A stretch of DNA of 64,000 bases, taken from Verrucomicrobiia bacterium (GTDB lineage: Bacteria > Verrucomicrobiota > Verrucomicrobiia > Limisphaerales > JAEYXS01). Location of the stretch: assembly GCA_036405135.1 (NCBI GenBank), contig DASWYF010000048.1, positions 186,001 through 250,000 of the forward strand. Reading direction: 5' to 3'. Within the stretch, counting starts at the first letter, position 1. The number at the start of each line of letters is the position of its first letter. The position numbers were made by a program, and so were the translations under genes. The notes beneath the pieces are model-generated. The model did not search any database. It worked only from the letters and a program-made list of their open reading frames with translations, and was not told the DNA's origin. Below, piece after piece: positions 8,879 to 17,526 of the stretch.

Positions 8879-10570
8879 ATGACCTGGCTGCAGAATTACG
8901 ACCCGCTTGGTAACACCCTGCTTTCTACGCTCGTCGCTGCGATACCTGTCGTGGTGCTGCTGGGAGCCATCGGATGGTGGCATGTGCGCATCCACTTTGC
9001 CGCTGTATTGGGGCTGGCGACAGCGCTCGCCATCGCCATCGGTGTTTACCGCATGCCGGTTTCAGCGGCGACGGCGACGACGGTGTATGGCGCGGCGTTC
9101 GGCTTGTTTCCCATCGGCTGGATCATCCTGAACGTCATGTTCTTGTATTATCTTACGGTGAAGAAAGGGCTTTTCGCCGTCCTTCGTGACAGCCTCGCGC
9201 ACATCGCGCCCGATCCGCGCATACAACTCATCCTTATCGCCTTTTCGTTTGGTGCTTTTATTGAAGGTGTGGCGGGGTTCGGTGCGCCCGTGGCCATCAC
9301 CGGGGCAATCCTTATCCAGCTCGGTTTCCGTCCGCTGCACGCGTCCGGGTTGGCCTTGATCGCGAATACGGCGCCAGTTGCTTTTGGTTCCGTGGGCATC
9401 CCTATCCTTACTCTGCAGGATGTCGCGGGGCTGGATGCCTTGCTGGTTTCCAAGATGGTCGGGCGGCAGTTGCCCTTCTTTTCCATCATCATCCCTTTCT
9501 GGATCGTGGGCGCATTCTCCGGCTGGCGGGGCATCAAGGGAGTCTGGCCCGCTGCGTTGACCGCTGGCCTTGCCTTCGCCATCCCGCAATTTCTCGTATC
9601 TAATTTTCACGGCCCTTGGCTGGTGGATACGATCTCTGGGGCGTGCTCCATCGGCGCGGTGGTGATTTTGTTGCGTTATTGGCAGCCGAAAGAGATCTGG
9701 CCGCTACCCAAGCCCGAGGCGGAAACCAAAAAAGATTCCACCACCACGACGCCTGAGACCACGGCTCCGGTAGTGCTCAACCGCCAGAATGTCATCGCCG
9801 CCTGGAAACCATGGGCGATTCTGACGGTCTTCATCCTGGTTTGGGGCATACAACCGTTCAGCAAATTTCTCAACACGCTCTCGCCCGCGGGTTATCCCGT
9901 GCCTTACCTGCACGGAAAGGTGCAACGCGTCTCGCCGGTGGCTCCGGAGAATGCGCCCGCGGAGAAGGCTGAATACAAGCGAAACATCTTTTCAGCCACC
10001 GGCACCGGCATTTTGCTGGCGTCCATCGTCGCCGGGTTGTCCATGGGTTTCCGGTTGAAAGATCTATGGCAGACCTATCTGGAAACCATCTTCCGCATCC
10101 GGTATTCGCTGGTGACCATCGCCGCCATGCTGGCCCTGGGCAACGTCACTAAATATTCCGGCACGGATGCCACGCTTGGGCTTGCCTTGGCGCACACTGG
10201 CTCCTTCTACCCGTTCTTCGGTACGATGCTGGGTTGGCTTGGCGTCGCGCTGACGGGTTCTGATACCGCCTCCAATGTGCTTTTTGGCAGCCTGCAAAGA
10301 ATCACTGCGGAGCAGACCGGCATCAGCCCCATCCTTATGGGAGCGGCGAACAGCTCCGGTGGTGTGATGGGCAAGATGGTGGATGCCCAAAGCATCGTGG
10401 TGGCGAGCACGGCGACGAATTGGTACGGGCACGAGGGTGATATCTTGCGCTTTGTGTTCTGGCACAGCCTTATCCTGGCTTCCATGATGGGTGTGCTGGT
10501 CTATTTGCAGGCGTATGTGGTGCCCTTTACCTACATGGTGGTGCATATGCCTGGGCTGATTTTACCTTAG
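8879..10570 (+). CDS. lctP: L-lactate permease
   Basis: A 563-residue membrane protein of the usual LctP length. The family blocks FIEGVAGFGAPVAITGAIL and ANTAPVAFGSVGIPI are present, as are SDTASNVLFGSLQ and ANSSGGVMGKMVDAQSI near the C-terminus. About twelve to fourteen hydrophobic helices are visible, with one longer soluble loop at about residues 278-300. LctP proteins carry lactate (and often glycolate) with protons across the inner membrane. No lactate dehydrogenase or LctR-type regulator is adjacent. The start is ATG 8879. Confidence 0.95.
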   Translation: MTWLQNYDPLGNTLLSTLVAAIPVVVLLGAIGWWHVRIHFAAVLGLATALAIAIGVYRMPVSAATATTVYGAAFGLFPIGWIILNVMFLYYLTVKKGLFAVLRDSLAHIAPDPRIQLILIAFSFGAFIEGVAGFGAPVAITGAILIQLGFRPLHASGLALIANTAPVAFGSVGIPILTLQDVAGLDALLVSKMVGRQLPFFSIIIPFWIVGAFSGWRGIKGVWPAALTAGLAFAIPQFLVSNFHGPWLVDTISGACSIGAVVILLRYWQPKEIWPLPKPEAETKKDSTTTTPETTAPVVLNRQNVIAAWKPWAILTVFILVWGIQPFSKFLNTLSPAGYPVPYLHGKVQRVSPVAPENAPAEKAEYKRNIFSATGTGILLASIVAGLSMGFRLKDLWQTYLETIFRIRYSLVTIAAMLALGNVTKYSGTDATLGLALAHTGSFYPFFGTMLGWLGVALTGSDTASNVLFGSLQRITAEQTGISPILMGAANSSGGVMGKMVDAQSIVVASTATNWYGHEGDILRFVFWHSLILASMMGVLVYLQAYVVPFTYMVVHMPGLILP

Positions 10571-10590
10571 GAGCCAGTGGTGGTTAATGG

Positions 10591-10606
10591 GGGTTAACGA
10601 TAACCC
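10591..10606 (+). terminator. weak hairpin after lctP
   Basis: GGGTTA at 10591-10596 pairs with TAACCC at 10601-10606 around a four-base loop, about 20 bases after the lctP stop. The following bases are T-rich but interrupted, so termination is only a possibility. The remaining 130 bases up to the aldolase gene must hold its promoter, but I cannot pick a convincing one. Confidence 0.3.
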
Positions 10607-10738
10607 TGCTTTGACTTTGCTTTGAATTAGTTTTCCGCGGGTTGAAAAATTAAGTTTTCTTTTCAGGGCGCATCCCTAGACTTCACCCCTGTTTGTTTTT
10701 CCCGGCCGGACCGGGTGACTCTGAACTGGACTTAACTT

Positions 10739-11704
10739 ATGCCACTGACACACACGACCGACTTGTTCGCCAAAGCGCTCAAGGGCAAGTATGCCCTCGG
10801 TGCTTTCAACGTGAACAACATGGAACTCCTCCAAGCCATCATCGAGGCCTGCGAAGAGGAAAAAGCCCCCGTCATGCTGCAGATCTCCAAAGGTGCGCGT
10901 CATTACGCGAACCCGGTGTATCTGAAAAAGCTTATCGAAGCCGCTGTCAGCGTCTCCACCATCCCCATCGCCGTCCATTTGGACCACGGTGATACGTTCG
11001 AACTCTGCAAAGAGTGCATCGACGAAGGGTTCACCAGCGTGATGATCGACGCCTCCCACGAGAATTTCGAGAAGAACGTCGAGATCACCCGCAAGGTCGT
11101 GGAATACGCTCACAAGCATAACTGCGTGGTGGAATCCGAGCTGGGCCACCTCGTCGGCGCGCAATTCGATGACGGCGAAGAAGGCGGCGCTCACTCGGCC
11201 AGCGGTCACTACACCGTGCCCGACGAAGCCGTGAAGTTCGTGAAGGAATCTGGTTGCGACTCTTTGGCTATCGCCATCGGTAACAGCCATGGTGCCTACA
11301 AGTTCAAGGGCGAACAGCACCTGGACCTCGAGCGCTTGAAGCTCATCAAGAAGGCCTTGAGCGACGCTGGTATGGGTGACTACCCGCTGGTGCTGCACGG
11401 AGCCTCCTCGGTGCCGAAGCATCTGGCTGAAGAGATCAACAAGTACGGTGGCAACATGGGCTTGGACACCGCGGGTGTGCCGGAATCCGACATCGAAGTG
11501 GCCCGCCGCGTGGGTTGCACGAAGGTGAACATCGATACCGACCTCCGCATGGCAATGACCGCAGGCATCCGCAAGGTACTCTGGGAAAAACCGAAAGAAT
11601 TCGATCCGCGCAAGTACCTCTCCCCGGCCCGTGACATGGTGAAGGAACTCGTGCGCCATAAGATCAAGAACGTGCTGTGCTGCGCCGGCCACGCTTTTGA
11701 CTAA
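10739..11704 (+). CDS. fba: fructose-bisphosphate aldolase, class II
   Basis: A 321-residue class II aldolase that interconverts fructose 1,6-bisphosphate with dihydroxyacetone phosphate and glyceraldehyde 3-phosphate in the cytoplasm. Visible family features are HLDHGDTFE (metal ligand His and catalytic Asp), ESELGHLVG, IGNSHGAYKF, LHGASS and NIDTDLRMAMT. The length and the deletion pattern fit the shorter class IIB form. It is a single-gene unit flanked by a 168-base leader and a strong terminator. Codon use looks biased toward frequent codons, as expected for a highly expressed glycolytic gene. Confidence 0.95.
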   Translation: MPLTHTTDLFAKALKGKYALGAFNVNNMELLQAIIEACEEEKAPVMLQISKGARHYANPVYLKKLIEAAVSVSTIPIAVHLDHGDTFELCKECIDEGFTSVMIDASHENFEKNVEITRKVVEYAHKHNCVVESELGHLVGAQFDDGEEGGAHSASGHYTVPDEAVKFVKESGCDSLAIAIGNSHGAYKFKGEQHLDLERLKLIKKALSDAGMGDYPLVLHGASSVPKHLAEEINKYGGNMGLDTAGVPESDIEVARRVGCTKVNIDTDLRMAMTAGIRKVLWEKPKEFDPRKYLSPARDMVKELVRHKIKNVLCCAGHAFD

Positions 11705-11730
11705 GCGATCTGAGTATTTAATTCCGGAAG

Positions 11731-11760
11731 GGGGGCAGACGAAAGTCTGTCCCCTTTTTC
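11731..11760 (+). terminator. rho-independent terminator of fba
   Basis: Ten-base arms (GGGGGCAGAC at 11731-11740 and GTCTGTCCCC at 11745-11754, with one G-U pair) close a GAAA tetraloop and are followed by TTTTTCTTTT. It lies 27 bases after the fba stop codon. Confidence 0.9.
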
Positions 11761-11764
11761 TTTT

Positions 11765-11923
11765 GGTGCGTGGCCGTCCTCGGCCACAGCCACGTTCATA
11801 TGCAAAGGCAGTTCCCTCCTGTGTCAGGATCAAAAGCACGAAGTTCTTCTCTTTTGTTCTTAACCTTCTCGAAAACCAACTGAAGCATTTCACCTTGCTG
11901 TGGCCGAGGACGGCCACGCTCCA
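11765..11923. repeat. MITE-like element with 28-bp terminal inverted repeats (second copy type)
   Basis: GGTGCGTGGCC near 11765 and its inverted partner ending GGCCACGCTCC near 11923 match at about 26 of 28 positions, enclosing roughly 100 bases without a gene. Each end carries its own palindrome, but the core word (TGGCCG/CGGCCA) differs from that of the 7543 element while the outer GGAGCG and inner CAGCAAGG words are shared. It sits immediately behind the fba terminator. Confidence 0.7.
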
Positions 11924-12046
11924 TTATCGGCCCGTCGGTGCAACCGGCCTTGCTTCTTCCTGTGGTTGGGTTAAATGAATTCCGACCCATTGATACCAGT
12001 CAAAGGTGCAGGGACAGACCCTGTCGCCGTCTGGCCTGTAAAAGAT

Positions 12047-13015
12047 ATGAAAAATCTGACCCGTCGTGCCTTTGCCCGAACTTTTGCTTTCGCGCTCGCA
12101 GCTCTTTGCACGCTGCCGGCCATCGCGGCGGACAAGCCCAAGAAACTGCTCGTCGTGACCGTCACGACCAGTTTCCGGCATAGCTCGATTGCCACGGCGG
12201 AGAAGACACTGAGCAAGCTCGCTCAGGAGAGCGGCCAGTTCACGGTGGATTTCGTGCAGCAACCCCCAAATCAACCACGCAATCCGCAACGCCCAAAAGC
12301 GGGCACAGGTCCTGATGCGGATAAAGATCCAAAGTTCGTGGAAGCCATGACGAAATTTCAGGCAGATGAGAAGAAGTTCAAGGAAGACAATGCCGTGTGG
12401 ATGAAGTCCGTGGAAAAAGAGCTGGAAAAACTCAGCCCCGCGAACCTAAAGAATTATGATGGCGTGATCTTCTGCAATACCACGGGCGACCTGCCCTTGC
12501 CGGACAAGCAGGGTTTCATCGATTGGGTGAACAGCGGCAAAGCCTTCATGGGCATGCATAGCGCCACGGATACATTTCATAACTTCCGCCCGTTCATCGA
12601 CATGATCGGCGGTGAATTTCTCACGCACGGTGCGCAAGTGCAGGTGGATTGCTTGAACCAGGATTCCGCTCACGCTGCGTGCAAACATCTGCCCGCTTCA
12701 TGGACGGTCTTCGATGAGATCTACATCATGAAAAGTTTTGAGCGCACGAAGGTTCGTGGCTTGCTCGGCCTGAACTCCCATCCGAATGAGAAGAAGCCCG
12801 GTGATTATCCGGTGGCCTGGTGCAAACAGTTCGGCCAAGGCCGTGTGTTCTACACCTCGCTCGGTCATCGCGAGGACATGTGGGATACCGAAGAGAAGAA
12901 CCGCAAGAATTCGCCGGAAATCGCGCAGCAATATCAGAAGCACATCCTCGGCGGCATCCTGTGGGCGCTCAAGCTCGCTCCGGGCGATGCCCAGCCGCAA
13001 CCCATCAAACTTTAA
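12047..13015 (+). CDS. secreted ThuA-domain protein
   Basis: A 322-residue protein with an N-terminal signal of twin-arginine type (TRRAFAR followed by a hydrophobic stretch, then AIAADK). The rest is a ThuA/trehalose-utilisation glutamine-amidotransferase-like fold: LLVVTVTTSFRHSS at the start, YDGVIFCNTTGDL, and FMGMHSATDTFH. The end is GRVFYTSLGHREDMW, then GGILWAL. ThuA domains are common in planctomycetes and verrucomicrobia and are thought to act on sugars; the exact reaction is not known. I chose ATG 12047 over an upstream ATG at 11975, because the extra 24 residues would precede the signal peptide. It is followed 38 bases later by a Tat-exported oxidoreductase, a common pairing. Confidence 0.9.
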   Translation: MKNLTRRAFARTFAFALAALCTLPAIAADKPKKLLVVTVTTSFRHSSIATAEKTLSKLAQESGQFTVDFVQQPPNQPRNPQRPKAGTGPDADKDPKFVEAMTKFQADEKKFKEDNAVWMKSVEKELEKLSPANLKNYDGVIFCNTTGDLPLPDKQGFIDWVNSGKAFMGMHSATDTFHNFRPFIDMIGGEFLTHGAQVQVDCLNQDSAHAACKHLPASWTVFDEIYIMKSFERTKVRGLLGLNSHPNEKKPGDYPVAWCKQFGQGRVFYTSLGHREDMWDTEEKNRKNSPEIAQQYQKHILGGILWALKLAPGDAQPQPIKL

Positions 13016-13053
13016 GTCATCGCAATTGCCCTGACATTTTTTATCTGACGCAC

Positions 13054-14352
13054 ATGAATCCGAACGAAGTACAAGCCGACCTGAATCGCCGCAGCTTCTT
13101 GAAAGGAAGCTCCCTCGCCTCTCTTATGATGATGCTGGGCGGCGTGGAGATCACCGCGCAAGACGCCGCCACGAAACCCGCCACCAGCGTGAAGCCCGCC
13201 AAGAAGATCGGGCCGCCCGTGAAGTTTGGTGTGATCGGCATGGGCGCTTGGGGCCGCGACATGCTCAGCCACCTGTCACGTTTGCCAAATGCACCGATCA
13301 CGGGTGTGGCCGAGACCTATGGCGCGTCCTTGCGTCGTGCGAAGAGTGCCGCTCCGAATGCCGCGCAGTTCGAGGATTACAAGAAATTACTGGAGAGCAA
13401 AGATGTCGAGGCGGTCATCGTCGCAACACCTTCGCATCAGCATAAAGACATTGTTCTCGCCGCGTTACAGGCGGGCAAGCACGTCTATTGCGAAGCGCCG
13501 TTGGCACATACGATCGATGACGCTCGCGCCATCGCCAAAGCTGCGAAGATGGCCACGAACCAGATATTCCAAGCCGGTCTGCAATACCGCGCCAACCCGC
13601 AACATCATCATGTGGTGGACTTCGTCCGCACGGGTGCGGCAGGTGCGCTCACCGTGGCGCGCGCCCAGTATCACAAGAAAGAGAGCTGGCGCCGCACATC
13701 ACCCAGCCCGGAGCGTGAGACGGAATTGAACTGGCGCTTGCGCCCGGAAACATCTCCCGGTCTCGCGGGCGAGATCGGCATCCACTCCATGGACGTCGCC
13801 TCGTGGTTCATGCGCGCGAATCCCGTCGCGGTCACAGGCTTTGGCTCCGTGCTGCATTGGAAGGATGGGCGTAAAGTGGCAGACACCGCACAAGTGGTGC
13901 TGGAATACCCCGGCGGTGCGCGGATGATCTATGACGCCACGCTTACAAATTCCTTCGAGGGCAACTACGATGTCTTCTCCGGCACCGATGCCGCCATCAT
14001 GATCCGCGAGAATCGTGCATGGATGTTCAAGGAAGCGGACTCTCCGCTGCTCGGCTGGGAAGTGTATGCGAAGAAGGACACGTTCCCGGCGACGGGCGAA
14101 GCAGGCATCGCCCTCGTGGCAAACGCCACGCAACTCATTGCTCAAGGCTTGAAGCCGGCCGAAGCTGCGGCCGATGGCGATTCACCGGCTTACTATTCGC
14201 TCGAAGCCTTCATCGAATGCATCAACGAGAAGAAACAACCGCAAGCCGGTTGGAAGGAAGGCTTCGAAGCCACCGTCGTCGCATTGAAGGCCAATGAAGC
14301 CGTGGCCACAAACAGCAAGATCACGTTCGATCCTAAGTGGTTCGAGGTGTAA
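13054..14352 (+). CDS. Tat-exported Gfo/Idh/MocA family oxidoreductase
   Basis: A 432-residue protein. A twin-arginine motif (LNRRSFLKGSS) precedes the hydrophobic segment, so export in folded form with bound NAD(P) is likely. The Rossmann start is FGVIGMGAWGRDML near residue 52. VEAVIVATPSHQHKDIV and GKHVYCEAPLAHTIDDA match the Gfo/Idh core, although the usual EKP is EAP. Members oxidise or rearrange sugars or inositols; the substrate here is unknown. It probably shares a transcript with the upstream ThuA gene and is followed by a terminator hairpin. The EAP in place of EKP changes the usual catalytic lysine position and may mean altered chemistry. Confidence 0.9.
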   Translation: MNPNEVQADLNRRSFLKGSSLASLMMMLGGVEITAQDAATKPATSVKPAKKIGPPVKFGVIGMGAWGRDMLSHLSRLPNAPITGVAETYGASLRRAKSAAPNAAQFEDYKKLLESKDVEAVIVATPSHQHKDIVLAALQAGKHVYCEAPLAHTIDDARAIAKAAKMATNQIFQAGLQYRANPQHHHVVDFVRTGAAGALTVARAQYHKKESWRRTSPSPERETELNWRLRPETSPGLAGEIGIHSMDVASWFMRANPVAVTGFGSVLHWKDGRKVADTAQVVLEYPGGARMIYDATLTNSFEGNYDVFSGTDAAIMIRENRAWMFKEADSPLLGWEVYAKKDTFPATGEAGIALVANATQLIAQGLKPAEAAADGDSPAYYSLEAFIECINEKKQPQAGWKEGFEATVVALKANEAVATNSKITFDPKWFEV

Positions 14353-14369
14353 GAGAATCTCTGCAAAAC

Positions 14370-14406
14370 AAAAGGCCGCCTGATTAGATTCAAGCGGCCT
14401 TTTTTA
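14370..14406. terminator. rho-independent terminator between convergent genes
   Basis: AAAAGGCCGC at 14370-14379 pairs with GCGGCCTTTT at 14394-14403 around a 14-base loop, followed by further T residues. A-rich and T-rich flanks make it usable in both directions. Its right arm touches the stop codon of the lipoprotein gene on the minus strand. Confidence 0.85.
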
Positions 14407-14790
14407 TTTCTTGGTGGTGACTTTCAAAATACCAGTATCAGCGTTCACCGACAGAATGATTTCTCCACTAAAGTTGCGTTTTACAACTTTGCTCAAATCG
14501 GCTCGCCAACTTTCTGCGGCTTTTCCCGGCGCCTTGCATGCGACCTCAAATATCTCATTTGGAGGACAAGTTTTGGTTCCAAGAATAGCGAAATTCTTTC
14601 CAACACCTGAGGGGGCTCCACCTAGCGAAACTTTTCTTCCTGTAGCATCTGCAAGAATCACTTCCTCTAACGCATTTGTGGTGGTTACAGCGACTGTCAG
14701 TGTATAGTCATAATTCCTGCTGCACCCGCTAAAAAGTAATACAAAGACAAAAATCGACGGTATTAAAAAGGCGTTCCTTAGGCTTCTCAT
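14404..14790 (-). CDS. small lipoprotein of unknown function
   Basis: A 128-residue protein with a short charged start, a hydrophobic stretch and a lipobox (LLFSGC) at about residues 18-23, so it should be a lipid-anchored envelope protein. The mature part is beta-rich (YTLTVAVTTTNAL, ILSVNADTGILKVTT). I recognise no family. The DNA is visibly richer in A and T than its neighbours, which suggests acquisition or relaxed selection. The ATG at 14790 is preferred over one six codons upstream because it puts the signal peptide at the N-terminus. It follows the Ser/Thr kinase gene on the same strand. Confidence 0.65.
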   Translation of the reverse strand: MRSLRNAFLIPSIFVFVLLFSGCSRNYDYTLTVAVTTTNALEEVILADATGRKVSLGGAPSGVGKNFAILGTKTCPPNEIFEVACKAPGKAAESWRADLSKVVKRNFSGEIILSVNADTGILKVTTKK

Positions 14791-14855
14791 ATTCGCACAG
14801 TTCGCCACGACTAATCGACAGCTAACAATCGCTACGTCCTAACAGAAAGTGACTT

Positions 14856-15842
14856 CTAATCCTCCGACCGGTACTTCTGCACCAGCAGATAACTGCGGGC
14901 CGATTCCAACGCCATGATGAATTCATCATAGGTCTGGTAGCGTTGCGAGGGCTCTTTGTTCATCGCCACACAGATCGCATCATTCGTGGGCTGAGTGACG
15001 GCCGGATTCATGTGCTTGGGCGGAGTCAGTGCCACATTCGCATGAGCCATCGCCGCTTCCTGGATATCTGGTGCTTCAAACGGCACTTTGCCGGTCAATG
15101 CGTGGAAAAGAGTAGCCGCCAGGCTATACATGTCTGAAAGATAACTCTCTCCGTTTTGCAACACGCGCTCGGGCGCGATGTAATACGGCGTGCCCAAGAC
15201 ACCTTCTTCTTCCGCCTGTTGCTCATCCGCTTTGCGAGCGAGGCCGAAATCCACCAGCTTGGGTTCGCCTTCTCCGTTGTAGAGAATGTTGCCGGGCTTG
15301 ATATCGAGGTGGAGAAGATTATGGCTGCTGGCTGCTTTCAGGGCGTAGGCCACTTTGATGCCCACATCCAAAACATCCAGTTCCGGCACCGCGCCTTCCT
15401 TCTCGATGCGATCATCCAGGCTGCCGCAATCCGCCAGCTCCATGACGATGTATTTCTCACCATCCCATTCATCGAAAGCGTAGATGTGGATGATGTTCGT
15501 GTGGTTCAGCCCGGCACAGGCCTTGGCCTCACGGGCGAAACTCTCCACCAGCGCCTTGTCATTCGTCAGCTCGCGCCGCATCAGCTTCACCGCCACTTCG
15601 CGCTCCAAAGAAGTATCGTAAGAGCGATAAACTGTGCCCATGCCCCCGGAGGCGATCACCGCGCGTAGTTCGAACTGGCGCAGTTTGAGCGGCAACATGA
15701 CCGGATGACCGCACTTGGGACAGGGAGTGGTCGAGAGCGGTGCCATGGTGCTGGGTATGAAGATGCTTTTGCCGCATTTTCCACACGGCACCATTTTCAG
15801 GGACGATGTCCCGCCAGCCGGACTGATTGACACAGTACTCAT
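14856..15842 (-). CDS. serine/threonine protein kinase with N-terminal zinc ribbon
   Basis: A 328-residue soluble kinase. Residues 20-44 carry two CxxC knuckles (CGKC, CPKC), a zinc-ribbon pattern. The kinase domain follows: glycine loop ASGGMGTV at 64-71, AVKLM with Lys86, HLDIKPGN at 178-185, DFGLA from 198 and APER from 223. The catalytic HRD motif has Leu instead of Arg (HLD), as in non-RD kinases that do not need activation-loop phosphorylation. There is no transmembrane helix or sensor domain, unlike PknB-type kinases. Substrates are unknown. It is divergent from the ceramidase-like gene at 16006. Confidence 0.92.
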   Translation of the reverse strand: MSTVSISPAGGTSSLKMVPCGKCGKSIFIPSTMAPLSTTPCPKCGHPVMLPLKLRQFELRAVIASGGMGTVYRSYDTSLEREVAVKLMRRELTNDKALVESFAREAKACAGLNHTNIIHIYAFDEWDGEKYIVMELADCGSLDDRIEKEGAVPELDVLDVGIKVAYALKAASSHNLLHLDIKPGNILYNGEGEPKLVDFGLARKADEQQAEEEGVLGTPYYIAPERVLQNGESYLSDMYSLAATLFHALTGKVPFEAPDIQEAAMAHANVALTPPKHMNPAVTQPTNDAICVAMNKEPSQRYQTYDEFIMALESARSYLLVQKYRSED

Positions 15843-16005
15843 GCTCTCTGTGAAGGCCCAAAAGAATAACGACTTGGACCCGCCCTACAAGCCAATGTTC
15901 ACCGGGCAAGGCATTTGCGCAATCAACAGTTTTTGAAATTTTGGTTCCGCCGAAACAACTTTTCTCGAAGTTGTCTCGCTCGGTCATCGTCATTATAAAG
16001 GATTT

Positions 16006-17526
16006 ATGAAAGCCCTGCCTCTGCTTTGCCTCTTTTCACTGCTGGCGGTGACGTGTTTGCAAGCCGCTGAGCCTGTCTCCAAAACCCCCATGCTCAAGGC
16101 GGGTTATTGCGAGACGGATATCACCCCAGACATCGGCATGGAACAGCCGGGTGGCTATGGCAAATCCTTTCACAAAACGCTTCACGACCCCTGCAAAGTC
16201 CGCGCGGCTGTCTTTGATGATGGCCAGAAGCGCGCTGCGCTTGTAGGCACGGACACGCTGATGATTCCGCGCGATCTCGTCTTGCGCGCACGCAAACGTA
16301 TCCAGGAACAATGCGGCATCGCCCCCGAAGCGGTCATGATCGGTGCTTCCCATTCTCACTCGTCCGGCCCCGTGGGCATGGTGCAACCGGGTGAGTTCGA
16401 TCACGCTTCCGAACTGGTGCAAAAACTCGCTTACAAGGATTCCTCCTGTGCCGATCCCAAGTTTCTCAAATATGTGGAAGACCAGATCGTCGCTGCCGTA
16501 GTCACGGCGGATAAGCGCAAAGTAGAAGCGGCCACGGGATTCGGGTCCGGTCTTGAGGACAAAGTAGCTTTCAACCGCCGTCTGCGCATGAAGAACGGGC
16601 TGAGCTTCAGTCATCCGGGCGCAGGAAATCCGGACATCATCGGCTATGCTGCTCCGATTGATCCACAGGTCGGCGTCATCGGTTCATGGAACAAAGAGGG
16701 CAAGCTCATCGGGTGCGTGGTGAATTACGCCTGCCATGCCACGACCAATCCCGGCGGCATCTCGGCGAATTGGGTGCAATATCTTGAGCAAGCCATCCGG
16801 GGCATGTTCGGTCCCGATGTCGTCGTCGTTTTCCTGCAAGGCGCCTCGGGTGATGTGACACAGGTGGATAATCTCAGCCCTTACGCGCGACCCGGTGCTG
16901 AACAATGGTCACGTCAGGTAGGCGGTCGCGTGGGCGCAGAAGCAGTGAAAGTCTTGCTCAGCATCACGCCGGGAACGAATGAGCCGGTGGATTTCAAAGC
17001 CAAGGTCTGGAACATCCCGCGTCGCAAGCCTTCACCTGAGCGCCTTCAGCAAAGCCTGGAGATCGTGCAAGGCGATCCCAAGAAATTCAGCGCCACTGAG
17101 ATCACCTTCGCGAAAGAAATCCTGATGCTGGATGCCCTCATCCAGAAACATCCTTCTGTAGAAGTGGAAGTGCAGGTCGTGCAAGTCGGCCCGGTAGCTT
17201 GTGTCAGCAATCCGGCGGAGTATTTCGTGGAATACGGCTTGGACATCAAGAAACGCAGCCAGTTCCCGCTCACGTTCCCGGTGGAACTCGCGAATGGCTG
17301 CGTGGGTTATGTGCCGACGAAAGAAGCCTTCGGTCCGAATGGTGGCGGTTATGAAACGCGCCTCACCGCTTACAGCAATCTGGAGATCAACGCGGGACAG
17401 CAATTCGCCGATACCGGTGTGGAACTGGCCAACAGTCTGAAGCCGGGCAAGATTCCAGTTCCTCCGCCCGCCCCGCCGTATCGTACGCCTTGGGCTTATG
17501 GAAGTGTACCGCCGGAAGTTAGGTGA
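16006..17526 (+). CDS. neutral/alkaline ceramidase-like secreted hydrolase
   Basis: A 506-residue protein with a signal peptide (MKALPLLCLFSLLAVTCLQAA). The region LKAGYCETDITPDIG and the metal-binding motif IGASHSHSSGP match the N-terminal domain of neutral/alkaline non-lysosomal ceramidases. Later blocks CVVNYACHATT and FLQGASGDV also fit. The C-terminal domain is shorter than in true ceramidases, and many bacterial relatives in this family have unknown substrates, so lipid amidase activity is only one option. A close AAAGGA box lies just before the ATG. It is the last intact gene before a strip of gene remnants. Confidence 0.85.
   Translation: MKALPLLCLFSLLAVTCLQAAEPVSKTPMLKAGYCETDITPDIGMEQPGGYGKSFHKTLHDPCKVRAAVFDDGQKRAALVGTDTLMIPRDLVLRARKRIQEQCGIAPEAVMIGASHSHSSGPVGMVQPGEFDHASELVQKLAYKDSSCADPKFLKYVEDQIVAAVVTADKRKVEAATGFGSGLEDKVAFNRRLRMKNGLSFSHPGAGNPDIIGYAAPIDPQVGVIGSWNKEGKLIGCVVNYACHATTNPGGISANWVQYLEQAIRGMFGPDVVVVFLQGASGDVTQVDNLSPYARPGAEQWSRQVGGRVGAEAVKVLLSITPGTNEPVDFKAKVWNIPRRKPSPERLQQSLEIVQGDPKKFSATEITFAKEILMLDALIQKHPSVEVEVQVVQVGPVACVSNPAEYFVEYGLDIKKRSQFPLTFPVELANGCVGYVPTKEAFGPNGGGYETRLTAYSNLEINAGQQFADTGVELANSLKPGKIPVPPPAPPYRTPWAYGSVPPEVR

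Noticed and set aside
11697-11978. Plus-strand reading frame of 93 codons after fba
   Set aside because: It consists of the fba stop region, the terminator and the inverted-repeat element; it shows no protein-like pattern.
11975-12046. N-terminal extension of the ThuA gene from an upstream ATG
   Set aside because: It would put 24 residues before a complete Tat-like signal peptide, so the downstream ATG is the more likely start.
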